Notes: generated by a model from the sequence alone, not told the origin. 64,000 bases of DNA from Linanthus parryae (GCA_023055425.1 JALGPY010000002.1:46957321-47021320); one strand, 5' to 3'. Positions 33,373 to 47,584 are shown, counted from the first letter of the stretch. Numbers and translations are program-made.

Positions 33373-34645
33373 TTGTATACATGGTGCGTTAAACCGTTAT
33401 TCTAGTGTAATTGTTTGCAGAGTGCATAGAAAATTATTAATATGAAAACACTCACATAGGTGAGAAGATCAGCAACCATCTATTAAATTTTTCAAAAGTT
33501 CGCACGCAAAATCTTTAAACAAACGCCAAAAAACTTAAACACGTATGCCGACTAACTCAGCTACACCATAAAGTGTCAACGTATATATCTGTACAATAGA
33601 GATGGTGACTTTAACAAAGGACATTTGCTTGTGTCTACACGTAACATCAAAATAGATGGAAGACCGATGACTTCTCAATAACATGGCAAAATTAGGAGTG
33701 GGTTTGGTACGACTTCCTGAAATTTTAAGTCGATATTGGAGATGTTAGTGAAAAAAAACTCGGAACAACAACATTTAAGAACTACTAGTGCAGTTTACGA
33801 TAATCAAACCTATCATGAAGGCCTGACGCATACAAACATGTCCATGTACTACGTATGACAGATCCACCAAATACTTCACACCATTTTTTCAATTTCAAAG
33901 GTTTTGATAAATAGTAAATTGAACTGAATACGATTTCCACAGTGCATGCATGCATGGAATCGGTACTAGCTTAGGACTTGGCAGTCATCTCTGTGGCATC
34001 ACTGACGATATGAAGTGCAGCAATTCATCGGTGATTGGTCTATTTCCCCACCCATGAATACCGTCAGTAGAAAGGTACCAGTAAGTAAAAAGTGAGAAGG
34101 TGATTTATGTAAAAAGTAAAAAAGGTGTCTGTACTCTGTAATCTGTATGCATGCCACCGAATTGATTGTTTTGTTTGACGATGATGTTGACGAGAAACAC
34201 GTGAAAACTTACCCACATTAATGTGTGTACTTGTGTTTATGGGATTAAGGATGACAATTTCATCAATTCGAATCTGACTCAATTTAATATGGACCTGATA
34301 TAAATTGCAAAAGTAATATTCAAAGATATTTGAGTCCAACTAGTTAAAAGAGACATTGACTTTGTAAAATAGTTTTCAAGTATTTAATCTATCGAGTTTT
34401 TCCCTAAAAAAAGAATTTGAATCCAAATTTGGATTGTAGTGCCGATTAGTTTGATACCTGATCCGATCAAGTAGTTGTAAATTTACAAAATTACCTCATA
34501 TTCCTCTGCAATGCTACTTGCCCTACCCTCTTAAAAATCACCGACCTTACGAGCGATGAACAATGAGTCATGATTTTTTTTTTTTTTTGCTTGGAATATA
34601 GTTAAAGTATTGATGAAGTGGTACATTAAAACTTTGTCTGACTTA
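33373..34645. other. Intergenic DNA, nothing assignable
   Basis: AT-rich sequence with only short spurious frames. Confidence 0.45.
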
Positions 34646-34721
34646 GAACTTTTTTCTTTTTTATTTTGTGAAAATGTATTGTCGTCAACCCGGTTTGAAC
34701 CCGGGACCTCATAGAAGTTGT
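34646..34721 (-). mobile_element. Truncated tRNA-derived SINE
   Basis: On the minus strand, box B GGGTTCAAACC and the body TTGACGACAA plus an A-rich tail match the short SINE family seen at 15263-15560 and 63215-63309. The box A half is missing beyond about 34721. Confidence 0.55.
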
Positions 34722-35042
34722 GGATGTTGACATAGATCTATATCATGTTTTGATGTTATTGTGATTTTTTTATGTTTTGAATTTTTATTTACGTTGATGT
34801 TTCTTGCGCCTTTCGGAGTCTGCACTTCATCCCATTTGTGCAGGCAGATCTTTGGTTCGGGCACGGATCTGATAGTCATGATTGAATTTAGATCTCCCTT
34901 TCTTATTTTGATATAAATATGTGTCAAAAAATTGATGCAGATATTATAATCTAAAACAGTAAATTGACAATAGTTATGTATAGTCCGATTCAATTAATTT
35001 CCTCGCGTCAATATTTATATTTATATTACTAGTTGATTGTAA

Positions 35043-35477
35043 TATTGCAGATTCAAGTCTTCAAGTTACTGTTCATTTGGTCATTATTTACAAAATGAAC
35101 AGTAACTCTTCAAGGTAGCAGTAGCCGTCGGATCAAGCAACTTGGAGAGCAGTAGCCGTCCGATTCATGTAGCCGTTGAAGATTGAATCAATAGTGGGAC
35201 GACAACGTTTAGAGTTCATCTTGTTAATAGTGTTAAATAAGCTATTAAGGCAACGGCGTCGTTTTGGCTAAGTGCATGAGTGATTCTCTCCTCTCAGTAT
35301 ACGTGGCATGTACTGATTGGTGGTTTCATAACTGTTTCCGATGCTACCGTTGTTTTTTTATTTCTTCTCAATTAGGGTTTCATACATATGGTTTTCTTCT
35401 CTGCAATTTGGGGATGATTTTGATGATGAAATTTTCTCTTCTCTTTCCATTTCTCTCGCGTTCTGCTTTTCTCAATA
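35043..35477 (+). repeat. 5' LTR of the old copia element
   Basis: 435 bp, TATTGCAGATTC... to ...TCTCAATA. The terminal pentamers TATTG and CAATA are inverted copies of each other; the TG/CA dinucleotides expected at the ends lie a few bases inside, so the true termini are judged by the TGTAA duplication. Confidence 0.9.
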
Positions 35478-35576
35478 TCGTATCAGAGCCTGATTTCGTG
35501 CTCTCTGGCGTTTCCGATCTACTAGGGCTTGTGACTATCAAGCCGATCTAGTTTATGTTCTTGCTCTTTTGTAGCA

Positions 35577-37921
35577 ATGGCGATTTCTGATGATGAATCG
35601 GTCATGAGGTCTCCGATTCAAGGAGAACGAAGTCAATTAGATGGATCTTCTCCGTATTTTCTCAACAATTCAGATTCTCCTGGTATGGTTTTAGTCTCTC
35701 AAGTACTTACTGGAGATAACTTCAATTTGTGGTATAGATCCATGATTGTGGCCTTAGAAGCTAAGAACAAACCGGATTTTGTTACTGGAGTGATTGTTCC
35801 GCCAAAGAGAACTTCTAATATGTACTCGTTATGGAAACGCTGTGATAGGATTGTGATATCCTGGCTTTTGAACTCATTTACTAAGGAAATTGCTTCTAGT
35901 GTGTTGTACTATACTACAGCTAGAGAGGTTTGATTTGATCTGGTTGAGAGATTCTCACAGAAGAACTTACCTAAATTTTTCCAACTGAGTAGTGCAATTG
36001 TTAATCTGAGACAAGGAGGTCTAAGTGTGACTGCTTATTTTACTAAGTTGAAGTCTCTCTGGGATGAATTAGAGAACTACACAGAGAAGCCTATGTGTAC
36101 ATGTGGTATTTTGCAAAATTTCACTTGTAATGTACTAGGAATGATTCAAAGTAAGCTGCAACAAGAACATATCATGCAGTTTTTTATGGGACTGAATCCT
36201 TGCTATTCCTCAGTCAGGGATCAAGTTTTACTTATGGATCCATTTCCTAGTTTAAACAGAGTTTTATCTAAAATTGTCCAACAAGAAATGCAGGGAAACA
36301 TTAGTTCTATTGCACATTCATCCATGCCTACTATGGCTATGTTTTCTAATGGTTCTGGAACTAGTAGTGGTGGTCAATGCAAACTGCATTGTATGCAACA
36401 CCTTCTGGTTCAGGTACCGAAGGTGGCCATATTTTACATGGAGGTGCTCCATATTCACTGAATGTCAATCATATGAATCAAGGTGGTTTTAGGCCTAAGC
36501 TGATATGCCATCATTGTGGAGGAACTGGACATGTTAAAGCAAATTGTTGGAAGTTACATGGCTATCCGGCCAATATTAAGAATAAACACAATTTGCAGGC
36601 ACATGTTGCAGCCACTGAGACACAAACTAGTGTTATGGGAACAGACAAGGACATTTTTCCCTTCACTCAAAATCAATGCAGTCAAATGATGCAATATATC
36701 AATAATCAAATGCAGCGGTCTTCAAACAGTGGGGCTAATATTGACACTAGCTCCAATTCACCTTCTCATAGTCATTATTCTGGTCTCATGGAAAGTCCAG
36801 TGCATCAGTATGCCAGAGGAGATTCTGGTTATAATCAGCACTTTATGGGTGGAGTTCTGAACTCTTATGTCTTTCATGGTTCTCGGGGGAGTGAGACACT
36901 CACAGCTAAGACCCGAATAATTGACAGTGGTGCAACAGATCATATGTGTTATGATTTGAGTTTGTTAGATAATGTAGTGCCTGTTACAGAAGTCTTTGTT
37001 TATTTGCCAAATGAAAAGAAAGTCAAGGTTTCTCATACTGGAGATGTTCAGCTCACTCCATCTTTGAAGTTGCAAGGAGTTCTTTTCATTCCAGATTTTA
37101 AGTTTAACCTTGTTTCCATGACACAACTTGCCAAGTTGTAGAAGTGTGTTTTTCTTTGTGATGCTGACAGGTGTCAAATTCTGCATAATGGTACCAAGAC
37201 TGTTATGGGGGAAGGAAATAAAGTGAATGGTTTATATCTGTTGTATCAAAATGTCAGTGCAACTCATTCTATTGTCTCTGCAGTAGTTACAGATTCAAAT
37301 GAGCTATTTACTAATCAAGTGTGGCACCAGAGACTTGGCCATCTATCAGATGTGAAACTTAGATGGTTGGGAAAGATTATACATACTCATGGAGACATTA
37401 ACAACACTCAATGTGAGGTATGTCCTCTGGCGAAGCAAAAGAAGCTTAACTATCCTAGTATTGGGAAACTTGAAAAGAAGCCTTTTGCTCTAATACATTG
37501 TGAAATATGGGGTCCCTATAAAGTACCAACTCATGCAGAACACATGTATTTTCTCACATTGGTGGATGATGCATCAAGAATGACATGGGTTTACTTGCCG
37601 ACACATAAGTCTGAAGCACACACACTTGTTCCCCAGTTTTACACTATGGTGGAAACTCAGTTTCATGTCAAATTCAAAAAATTAGGAGCGATAATGCTAA
37701 GGAGCTAGCTTTGGTGTCTTTTATGGCTGAAAATATTATACATCAACTTAGCTGTGTGGAAGCTAATGAACAGAACTCCGTGGTTGAGAGGAAGCATCAA
37801 TATTTATTAAATGTGGCTAGAGCTTTAAAGTTTCAGTCTTCTATTCCACAGAAGTTCTGGGGAGATGCAGTTCTGACAGCCACTTTTCTGATCAATAGAA
37901 TTCCTACACAAGTTCTTCAGA
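35577..37921 (+). pseudogene. Old copia gag-protease-integrase remnant
   Basis: Gag starts at ATG 35577 (MAISDDESVM) with the block LTGDNFNLWYRSMIVAL. A TGA at 35931-35933 replaces a likely Trp codon; the same frame then continues (TAYFTKLKSLWDELENY). A frameshift between 36377 and 36461 leads to the zinc knuckle CHHCGGTGHVKANC and protease IDSGATDHMC, a TAG at 37139-37141 interrupts, and a second frameshift sits in an A run near 37676-37681 within the integrase ([15 protein letters not shown] region). The frame then meets the solo LTR after LQNK. This copy cannot make a complete product. Confidence 0.9.
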
Positions 37922-37926
37922 ACAAG

Positions 37927-40900
37927 TGCAATACCCCGTATTTTAGTTGGGGTTATTTAGTAATTTCGAAAAATATTTGAGAATTTGAAGAAATTTACAT
38001 TCAAAATTGTCCTTGACTTCTTCTTAGTTTTAAAATATAAGTGTGTCATTTGACATCTATGATGATATATATATATATATATATATTTTCTATTTTGAGA
38101 TTATTTTGTAGTTTTGAAAACTTGGATAATACGATAGGAAACTCATTTTGTATACGTGGAGATACTTGTAATTTTCTAAAAAAAAATTAGATTTTTGACA
38201 TTTATTTACAAAGTGGATTATTTGAAATTATTTGGCAATTTTCTAATTTATGAAAATTGACTTTTATGGGTTAGCTATTAATTAGAAATTATATTTTCAC
38301 CCCTCAATTTTTGGCACTTCTCATTTATACCCCTCTTGCATATGGAATTTTGTAGTTATCTTAAATTTCTTGTATTTGCATGTCAACCCTCATTCTCTTG
38401 GTAATTCAATCCTACCCCAACTATGGTGTTGTGCGACTTTTTAATTGCATTTCTTTTACCCCTTAATTTTTGGCTATCAATTCTTTAGCCCCATCCACAA
38501 CTCCTCTAATTTTGTTCTAATTACAACCAACTACCCCCTCCATCACTTTGGTCAACACCAATAAAATAATTCATTCTTATTTCTACTCCTATTAAAATAA
38601 CACTACTTATGAAAATCTACACATGTACACACTCTTATACTTACACCAACTCACCATCACTCATCCCATTCATCACCACAACTTCCTATCTCTTTCTCCC
38701 TCAATTATTCATATGATTTTTTCTTCAAGAACACCCATACATGTTTTCTTCTCTCTCTCAATATCTCCATTCCCGTTTTTGGGTGTTGACCTTCACAAAA
38801 CACCATCAAACCTTCATTTTCAAGCCTCCAAACATGAAAAACTTTAGTCCAAGCATAGTATGATCATGGAGGGGAGTTATTTCATCATTCTTCTCAGGAT
38901 TGAAGGTCAATTTCACTCTTTTCCTCCACCATTTCTTGAATCTTTAGGTAAACTTTCTTCTAGTCTTGAATTCATTCATGCATGTCCATCTTTTGCTTTG
39001 ATTGATGAAATTTCATCTTATTTTTCTTCATCTCCATGCTTGATTCTTCATTTTCATGGTTAGATCATGGGATTGACTCCAAAATTTTGACTATTTCATG
39101 AAACTCACTCTAAAACACATATGCACTTTGTAAAAATCTTGGTAGTTGCACTTGCATGTCAAGAAAATTTTGATCATTTGTGTCAAGAGCATGTAAAAGT
39201 CTTAATAAATGCCTAAAATGATGTAATTTGGGTGAAAATCAAGTCTCCATAAGTTTTTTTTTTTGAAGGAACAGATTATATTTAACCCACTGGGCCGGAG
39301 CCCAAAATATCAGTTTCAATTACATCAGTAATCCAAGGTGGGTCATGGTAGGCCCAAGAGAAAGAAGAGCCTTCTAGATCTACGCGTTGGCACACTAAAT
39401 GGGCAGCGCGGTTACAGCTGCGAGGCGTGTATCGGGACACGTACTCGGTGGAGTCTTCGAGAAGACGCAGACTACGGAGCAAAATCCGTCCACACAATGA
39501 GTTATCCTCCACAGCCGTTTCATTACTCACATCTGTGAAAATGGTGCTCTCTCTGTTTCTCTCTCTAAGACAATTCCAGAGAGAGATGAGGGACTTGGAG
39601 TCACTTTCAAAGATAACCGGAGATATCTCCATCTCCACCGCCAGTTTGACTCCTTCATAGATGGCTAGAGCTTCGGCTTCTCTTGCCGATGTTCCGAACG
39701 GTAGCCTAATTCCCCGTCCGGGGATGAGGAGACCATTTTCATCCCTGACCACCACTCCGGCGCTGGCTGATTGCCTCTCCTGGTTCCAGCTAGCATCCGT
39801 GTTGACTTTTAACCAATTTGGGGGAGGTTTCGACCAGAGTTTCGCCAGAGATGGAGGATTCTGAGCCAGAGGGAGGTTTCGACCAGAGTCTCCATAAGTT
39901 GCATGTGTCATATAATTGATTTGATCATGTTTTAAGTGCTCTGGGTGAAAATTGTATATTTTTACAATCTGACCAGTTTGTGAAAAACGTATATTATCTC
40001 TAAATTTTGTCTCTGTAGGATTTTTTAAATATTTTATATTCTAAAAATAGACTCATAGAGGGTCATTTTGAAAGAAAATTCAACTCCATAGCCTTTTTGG
40101 TTAGGGAGATATGCTTATTCTAAGTTGCAAGTTTTGTGAAACACTGTTTTTGGACAAGTTTTACCATTTTTGTTAAAAATCTCATTCCCAGAAACTTATG
40201 ACACCAAATCTTTCTTGCGATTAAAGTAGACACATAGGGGATTAATTCTGGAGAAGATGAGCTTTATTTCTATTCTCCAAGTGCTAGTAATACCCTTGCA
40301 AACTTGAAAGTTTTTCCCAAACTCTTCTCTGCATAGCAGTATTTGTTATTTTTGTAACTTGAGTTTTACAATGTCTATGCATGATTTTCTTGATGTTTCT
40401 GAAAGTAGACACATATAGGTTCATCATACATTAATTTCAAGATTTTAGGAGATTATTTGATATGGTAAATATGGCTCCAAAGTCAGAGCTACAATTCTGT
40501 CCAGAATTGTAGTTTCACATTTTTTAGGAAATTTGAATTTTTGAACTTCTAGGTGTTTTGTTGGATTTACTTTGATAATTAAACATAATTATATGTGCAT
40601 TAGTGACATTTAGGACTATGTGACATGTAGGTTTGCATTTCTATTATAAATGTGTAAATTGGTTATAACGAGTACGTCATACGTGTGATTGTAGACATCG
40701 ACCTCGTAGGAGAGAGCGGTTGTCGTCGGAGTGCTAGACTTAGTTTCTTGCTTTTAATTGTGCTTCATCTCAGTGGTAAGTACATATGTACGGCCTTTTC
40801 ATATCAAAATCTGCGTATGTGCTTGATGTTTCAAATGAATGTTTGTTATATGAAATAGTATGAGAATGCATGTTTTCCACTCAAAAGTTGTTAAACTATT

Positions 40901-42014
40901 TTATTCATCTCCTTTGAGAACTCTCCGAAATTACTTGTGATATTTTGATATTCCGATTCTGGTTATGTGCAAGAGAAGAAATAAAATACCTCTAATAGAC
41001 TTAGGACGATGTACAAAGTACTGTTATTGGTGGGAGGCGTCAAGCGATCCTCCATTTTCTTATGGCTAAGACCATTGAAGCAATGCTTCTTATTATTGGA
41101 TAGAACGTCAATGTTCAAAAATCCGCCCCCGATGAGCCAAAATGTACCAAGTTATTGAGGCCAAGGGTTTTATAGAGCTATAGAGTGCTACTTATACTTG
41201 TAAGGGTCACTACGGTATAGGGGTGTCGACACTTAAGGCCTTTTAGCTAATGTTGTGAGCGGGGTTGACGAATGGGCTCCCTTAACGCTCGGGTGAAATA
41301 GGGTTTGATAGACCCTAGAAGGAACCCTTAGTGATTATTTCGTGATCCCTGTGTTTACATCGATCCTGCTGGTGGCTCTTGACACGCCTCAGCTAAATTG
41401 AACTGTTGATTGAAGTCAAAATTAAAAATTGACTACTTATTAATGTTGTTTGTGGCACTTGATATGACCTAAGCGATTGAAATGAATTATAAATCTTGGC
41501 TACTCATGAACTACTATCGTTATCAGTTCAAATGAACTTGTTTACTCTGAATATTTTACCAACTACTCGTGGTTTCTCAATGTTATTAAATTGAGAGGTT
41601 TTTGTTACTCGGTTACTTCAAGTTGATCTAAATTCTCCAATATGATAGTTTTACTGTTTAAATCTTCTGATTTGTTTCAACTCATGCTTCCGTGCCAATC
41701 GTTGCTTTACATGTCGTAGTGTGTACTTACTCAGTTTTTACTGATCAATTTCTTCAAAACTGCGTCGGCTTTTGCCATTTTAAAACCGCAGGTCATCACT
41801 CAAGGTGGGGGATGAGAACGCACACCGAGACGAAGACGTTTAGTTTAAGTTATATCATTTAGTAGATAACATAGATTATCTCACACATTGCTTTTGTAAA
41901 ATTTTCTTTTCAAAGATAGTTTTATTAGCTAAATTGTAATATTCTTAAGATAATATTCTATTTTTGAAAGTCGATTGTCGCATTAACCCTGAACCGAGAC
42001 TCCGGGATGTTTCA
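37927..42014. mobile_element. 4.1-kb solo LTR of gypsy-like type
   Basis: A 4088-bp block starting TGCAATACCCCG and ending CGGGATGTTTCA, flanked by ACAAG on both sides (37922-37926, 42015-42019). TG...CA ends, complementary terminal words and a 5-bp duplication identify an LTR; there is no internal region, so it is a solo LTR left by recombination between two LTRs. Size and the TGnAAnACCCCG start resemble long gypsy LTRs such as those of Tekay/Del elements; this assignment is inference. It contains a LINE fragment (39256-39886) and an (AT)n run near 38065-38087. I see no gene in it. Confidence 0.85.
39256..39886 (-). mobile_element. 5'-truncated LINE fragment with RNase H-like domain
   Basis: Minus-strand insertion with poly(A) at its left (T run from 39256). 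Coding from 39886 down to the stop at 39282 gives an RNase H-like domain: WLKVNTDASWNQERQSASAG, FESDSKSLISLWN, and CNRAAHLVCQR. A 14-bp duplication AGTCTCCATAAGTT flanks it (39242-39255, 39887-39900). Only the last part of ORF2 was inserted. It is a different LINE lineage from 13443-14980 and 17404-29375 by sequence. Such domains also occur in host genes, but the duplication and poly(A) decide for a LINE. Confidence 0.9.
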
Positions 42015-42019
42015 ACAAG

Positions 42020-42118
42020 TCTCCATATGAGTGTCTGTATAACGAAGTTCCAGACTACAGTTCTCTTAGAGTGTTTGGCTGCTTATGCTACAGTTATACT
42101 CTTTTACAAGGCAGAACC
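42020..42118 (+). pseudogene. Old copia pol segment between two insertions
   Basis: Ninety-nine bases coding [20 protein letters not shown] and on to the start of the next insertion. It directly continues the frame left at 37921 and resumes at 49971 with KFDPRAKPCVFMGY. This is the integrase-to-RT linker of the outer copia element. Confidence 0.88.
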
Positions 42119-43404
42119 TGAAGGGAGGCGAATCCCTGGACCAGTTCGATTGCATGTCTGCTATACTGATTAATAAAAAATTGTTTCAACATGAACGCCA
42201 TAAACCCTACTAGGCGGAATTAGGGTTCATACCTGCGTCCAAGCTATCTGATGTAGGTCTGAAAACACTCCTGATCTTCTCCCGTATTCCTGAAGTTCCT
42301 CCTGGATGCAAGTGTGGGCTTGCTGCTTCCAGAATCCTTCTTGGCCTCCAGACGAATTGCTCTCACTCTCGAAACCCTAGATTTCGGTGTGTATCTTAAG
42401 CATACGAATTCTGAAGAGTAAGGACACTTATATAGGCTACGGGAGGGACCTGGAGGAGAAAATACGAATCAGGCTCCTAACTTTATTAGGACTTCTGGTT
42501 CCACCCGAACCTAGTCCGAATACAGTTAATAACAGTTAGTACCACTAAATAACTGTTATTGCACTCCTGTCCATATTCTCAAAACTAATATTTCGAGCTC
42601 CTGTTATTAAATACTTATTATCTCCCCATGTTAAGATTACAGATATCCGTCGATTAAATTAATTACTGACTAATTCATTTAATCGACCTCTTCCCAATTC
42701 CTTGATCCTTACCACTTAACTTATTTGATATGTCCAGATTACCAAGTAATCTACCTGCAGGGTTTGACATAATCAAAACTTATAAGCTTCATCAAGGGGA
42801 TATCATCAATCCCATAACCGGGACATGGATTCCTTCGATATATCAATCTACACCATGGACTCAATAGTATTACCCAACTCATCGAGGTTATTGACTCCAT
42901 AGGAATCTCACTCACTTGACTTGTCAAAGCAATAACTACTTAATACATGTGCACATTGACTATCTAAGGATTAAGAGAATAAGTAATCATAATAACCATG
43001 AGACATAGTTTGTCTTGTTATGTCAGTACAAAGACAATGATCTCAACTTGGTCCTGTTCAATATACACAAAGTATACTAGCACATTGAGTTGAAACTATA
43101 GTATGAACTATACTGTTTCCTGTAGCCAAGATAGACCTACTAAAACAATGTGCTACAATCTTTCCGATGGTTTGTCTAATTCCATCTAGATTGTGAACTC
43201 ACAACTTTCATTCCACAAGAACCGAAGATAAGATCTTCTGTGTGTAAGCTATACTCTATACACCAGATCTTCTACTATGCAGAACAATAGACAACTATGC
43301 ACAATAATAATATAATGCAAAAGCATTGCCCAAAACCATTCTCATAAATATCAAATTCATATAATCCAATACAAAAAGCATGGCTTTTAGTATTCAATCC
43401 AACA
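42119..43404 (-). repeat. 3' LTR of the minus-strand copia element
   Basis: 1286 bp, TGTTGGATTGAATAC... to ...CTCCCTTCA on the minus strand. A TATA-like CTATATAAG (plus 42427-42435) lies in U3. Confidence 0.93.
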
Positions 43405-43419
43405 ATCTCCCACTAAGAC

Positions 43420-46400
43420 TCAAAGCCATGAAGCAACACACCTCAAACCCATTCCCTCTACGTGACCATCAAAAGCTTTAGCTGTCAAACACTTCGTAAA
43501 TGGGTCTGCCAGGTTATCCGCTGATGCAATCTTCATCACTGCCACATCACCTCTGTGCACGATTTCTCTAATCAAATGATACTTACGCTCTATATGTTTT
43601 CCTTTCTTGTGAGCTCTTGGTTCCCTTGAGTTTGCAACCGCGCCGCTATTATCGCAATAAAGCGTCATAGCCGGTTGTGCACTCGGTACCACTCCAAGAT
43701 CCATTAGAAAGTTTCTAAGCCAAACAGCTTCCTTAGCAGCTTCCGAAGCAGCCACATATTCAGCTTCCATGGTGGAATCAGCAATGCAAGACTGCTTGAT
43801 GCTCCTCCAACTAATGGCTCCACCTCCTAAAGTGAAAACATATCCAGAGGTAGACTTCCTGGAATCCCTATCTGACTGAAAATCTGAGTCTGTGTACCCG
43901 ATGGGTACAAGACTATTTTCATGGTAAACCAACATATAGTCTCGAGTCCTTTTCAGGTACTTCAATATATGTTTTACCGCAGTCCAATGTTCTCTGCCAG
44001 GGTTAGACTGATATCTACTAACCATGCCAACAGCAAAGCAAATATCTGGTCTAGTACATAACATCGCATACATGAGGCTTCCTACTGCAGAAGCATAAGG
44101 AACTGCTTTCATACTTTCTATCTCATCAAGTGTCTTAGGACACTGATCCTTAGATAGACTGATTCCATGTCTGAAAGGGATCAACCCTTTCTTGGAATCC
44201 TGCATGCTAAACCTTGCAAGAACAGTATCAATATAATTGGCTTGCGACAAGCCCAACATCCTATTTTTCCGATCTCGCATAAGCTTGATCCCTAGAACGT
44301 ATGCTGCTTCTCCCAAGTCTTTCATATCAAATTGACTTGATAACCATACCCGCACACTAGATAATACACCCACATTGTTTCCAATGAGCAATATATCATC
44401 AACGTAAAGTATCAAGAATACCACAACGTTTTCTTTACACTTCTTGTACACACACGGCTCATCCGGACATTGATCAAAACCAAAAGATTTGATTGCCTGA
44501 TCAAAACGGATGTTCCATGATCTAGATGCCTGCTTAAGTCCATAAATAGACCTCTTAAGCTTGCACAACTTGTGCTCCTGGCCCTTAGCTACGAATCCTT
44601 CTGGTTGCATCATATAAATGCACTCATCAAGACTTCCATTAAGGAAAGCTGTCTTGACATCCATTTGCCAAATTTCGTAATCGAAATGAGCCGCAATGGA
44701 CAAGAGAATCCTGATAGACTTAATCATGGCTACTGGCGAAAAAGTTTCCTCATAGTCGATCCCTTCTTTCTGAGTAAAACCTTTCGCAACAAGCCTTGCT
44801 TTGAAGGTTTCAACCTTCCCGTCTACCCCTCTCTTTTTCTTGTAAATCCACTTACAACCGATGGGTTTTACCCCATCTGTTGGATCTACAAGATCCCAGA
44901 CCTGATTGGAGTACATAGACTCCATCTCAGAAATCATAGCCTTTTTCCACTTTTCCGCATCCGTACTTCCAACAGCTTCATTATAGTTACTGGGATCAGT
45001 ATCATGTTCATCAGGGACCTTGTCAAAAGACTCTCCCAAGTACATGTATCTGTCTGGTTTACGAGAAACCCTCCCACTACGACGGGGCTGTACTTGTGGT
45101 TCACTAGTAGTAACATTTTCCCCACTGCTCGGTTGCGGCGGAATGTCACTACTATCTTGTGGATCACTAGTATTATCATTTCCACCACTGCCCTCTTGCG
45201 GTGGGATGTTAACACTATTTTGTTGTGTATCACGAGTATCTACATTTCTCCAACCACCCGAAGGTAGTTGAATGTCGATATCATTTTCTTGTGGTATTTC
45301 TTCTTGTACAGTTGGTATATCATGACCTTGGACTACATGATTTCCTCGCATTTCTTCCAGAACAATTTTACTTTTAGGCTTGTGATCCATAATAAAGTCT
45401 TCCTCTAAGAATCTTGCATTGGTGCTAACAATGACTTTCTGATCTTTCGGACTATAAAATAAACCACCCTTTGTTCCTTTCGGGTATCCTACAAAGACAC
45501 ATACTTCTGTCCTTGATTCCAACTTACTTGCGTTCCCCTTCAGCACATGTGCTGGACTACCCCAAATCCGAACATGCCGTAGACTAGGCTTGCGCCCAGT
45601 CCAAAGTTCTGTGGGTGTAGTTGGTACTGACTTAGATGGAACCAAGTTCAGAATATATGCAGCGGTCTCTAAAGCATGCCCCCAAAAAGAAATTGGTAAA
45701 TCCGAATAACTCATCATGGATCTCACCATTTCTAAAAGAGTCCTATTCCTTCGCTCTGCCACACCATTCTGTTGTGGCGTACCTGGAGCAGACAACTGGG
45801 ATTGAATCCCTTGTTCCTCCAAGTAATCCCTGAATTGTCCCAAGAGGTACTCGCCACCTCGATCAGATCGAAATGACTTGATATATTTTCCCAGACGCTT
45901 CTCTGATTCTGCCTTAAAGATTTTAAATTTCTCAAGGCCTCAGACTTATGCCGCATCAAATAAATATATCCATATCTTGAGTAATCATCAATAAAAGTAA
46001 TGAAATACTCAAAACCTCCCCTCGCTTGGACATTCATTGGTCCACAAACATCTGAATGGATAAGCTCCAACAGTTCTTTGGCCCTATTACCCTTCGCCAA
46101 AAATGGCCTCTTGGTCATCTTACCTTCTAAACATGACTCACATGCTGGTAGTTCCTCCACTTTTAATGAACCTAATGGTCCATTCTGAACCAGCCTTTGT
46201 ATTCTGTTTATATTGATATGACCAAGTCGTAAATGCCAAAGATATGTTTGGTTTATCTCGCAAGGTTCCTTTCTCTTTTTAGGTAAGCTATCCGAGTTAT
46301 TCAGTTCATATAGCTGCGCTATGGGAGTCTCAGGATTTATAATGTAAAGACCATCCACCAATGTACCAGAACAAATAAAACGTTTATTTTTCTTAATAAC

Positions 46401-47584
46401 CACAGAGTCATTAAAATAAACTGAATATTCATTCTTAACCAACTTAGAAACTGAAATCAAATTCCTTCTAATGGAAGGTACATAAAGACAATCTTTCAAA
46501 ACTAAAATCCTATCATTCCCAAAATGTAAGAAACAAATTCCTATTGCAACTGCAGCTACTTTATTCGTGTTGCCCAAGTGTAGATAAATCTCGCCATCAC
46601 TAAGCTGTCTGGTTTCCTGGAACCCCTGCAATGAATTGCAGACATGGTCAGTGGCTCCCGAATCTACACACCAGGTTCTAGTAGATCGAACCGCTAAACA
46701 TGATTCAACTATTAGTGAAAGAGATATACCTGAGTTGTTCTGGATTGGACGAGCCAGGAACTTTGGACATTGCTTCTTCCAATGCCCTCTCTGGTTACAG
46801 AGGAAACACTTGCCTTTCGGCTTTCCCAATGTCCCCTGAGGAGCAAGTGCTTGCTGTGGCCCACGAGCTATTCCTTGAGGTGCCGGAGCAACCTTCGGAA
46901 CTACTGCTTGTGCAACTTTCTTCTTCTTCTTAGCCATGGGGTTAGAAGCAGAAGCCTTTTCAGCCACCATTACATTAACCGGTTTCTGTAGGAGTCCCTC
47001 AGCTGCTTGAAGCTCCTTTAACAATTCGGCTAAAGAATAAGTCTTTTTGTTCATATTATAATTTAGCCGAAAACTGTTAAATGAATCAGACAACGCATGA
47101 GCACGATATCGACCTGAGTTTCCTCATCGATTACAGCTCCAAGGATCTCTAGTTCACCAAGAAGACTTATCATCTTCAGAACATGATCCCTTACAGAGGA
47201 TCCTTCAACCATCTTTGTGTTCATGAGGTTTTTCATAGCAACCTGCCTGGCAGCACGATCCTGATCCCCAAACATCTCTTTGAGGTTCTCCATGATCTCA
47301 AGGGCAGAGCCCATGTTCTCATGCTGATGCTGCAACACATTAGACATGGAGCCTAATATGTAGCATTTAGCCATCTGATCGGCTTTCTGCCACCTCTTAT
47401 AAGGCTTGGCTTCTTCCTCAGAAGCCCCTTCTAGAGGTTCTGCAGGACAATCCTCAAGAAGAGCAAATTTGTAATCCTCAGCAGTTAGCACAATATTCAA
47501 ATTCCTCTTCCAATCAATATAGTTTGATCCAGTGAGTTTGTTTTGATTCAAGAGAATAGATAGTGGGTTGAATGAGTTCGACAT
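43420..47584 (-). pseudogene. Minus-strand copia gag-pol with two frameshifts
   Basis: Gag starts at ATG 47584 (MSNSFNPLS, TGSNYIDWKRNLNIVL). A one-base change near 47095-47100 shifts the frame between VDIVLM and SDSFNSFRLNYNMN. The next frame carries the zinc knuckle CFLCNQRGHWKKQC, protease CVDSGATDHVCN and integrase start HSDVCGP. A second one-base loss near 45931-45940 shifts into the frame holding GQFRDYLEEQG, RT (MDVKTAFLNGSLDECIYM, LYVDDILLIGN) and RNase H (GYTDSDFQSDRDSRKSTSG to ADPFTKCL), ending at 43420. Protein style is close to the plus-strand copia at 22938-26939. Real mutations and base-calling errors are both possible because the LTRs are nearly identical. Confidence 0.9.

Noticed and set aside
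39282..39911. Host RNase H-like gene
   Set aside because: Poly(A), a 14-bp target duplication and truncation at the duplication show it is a LINE fragment.
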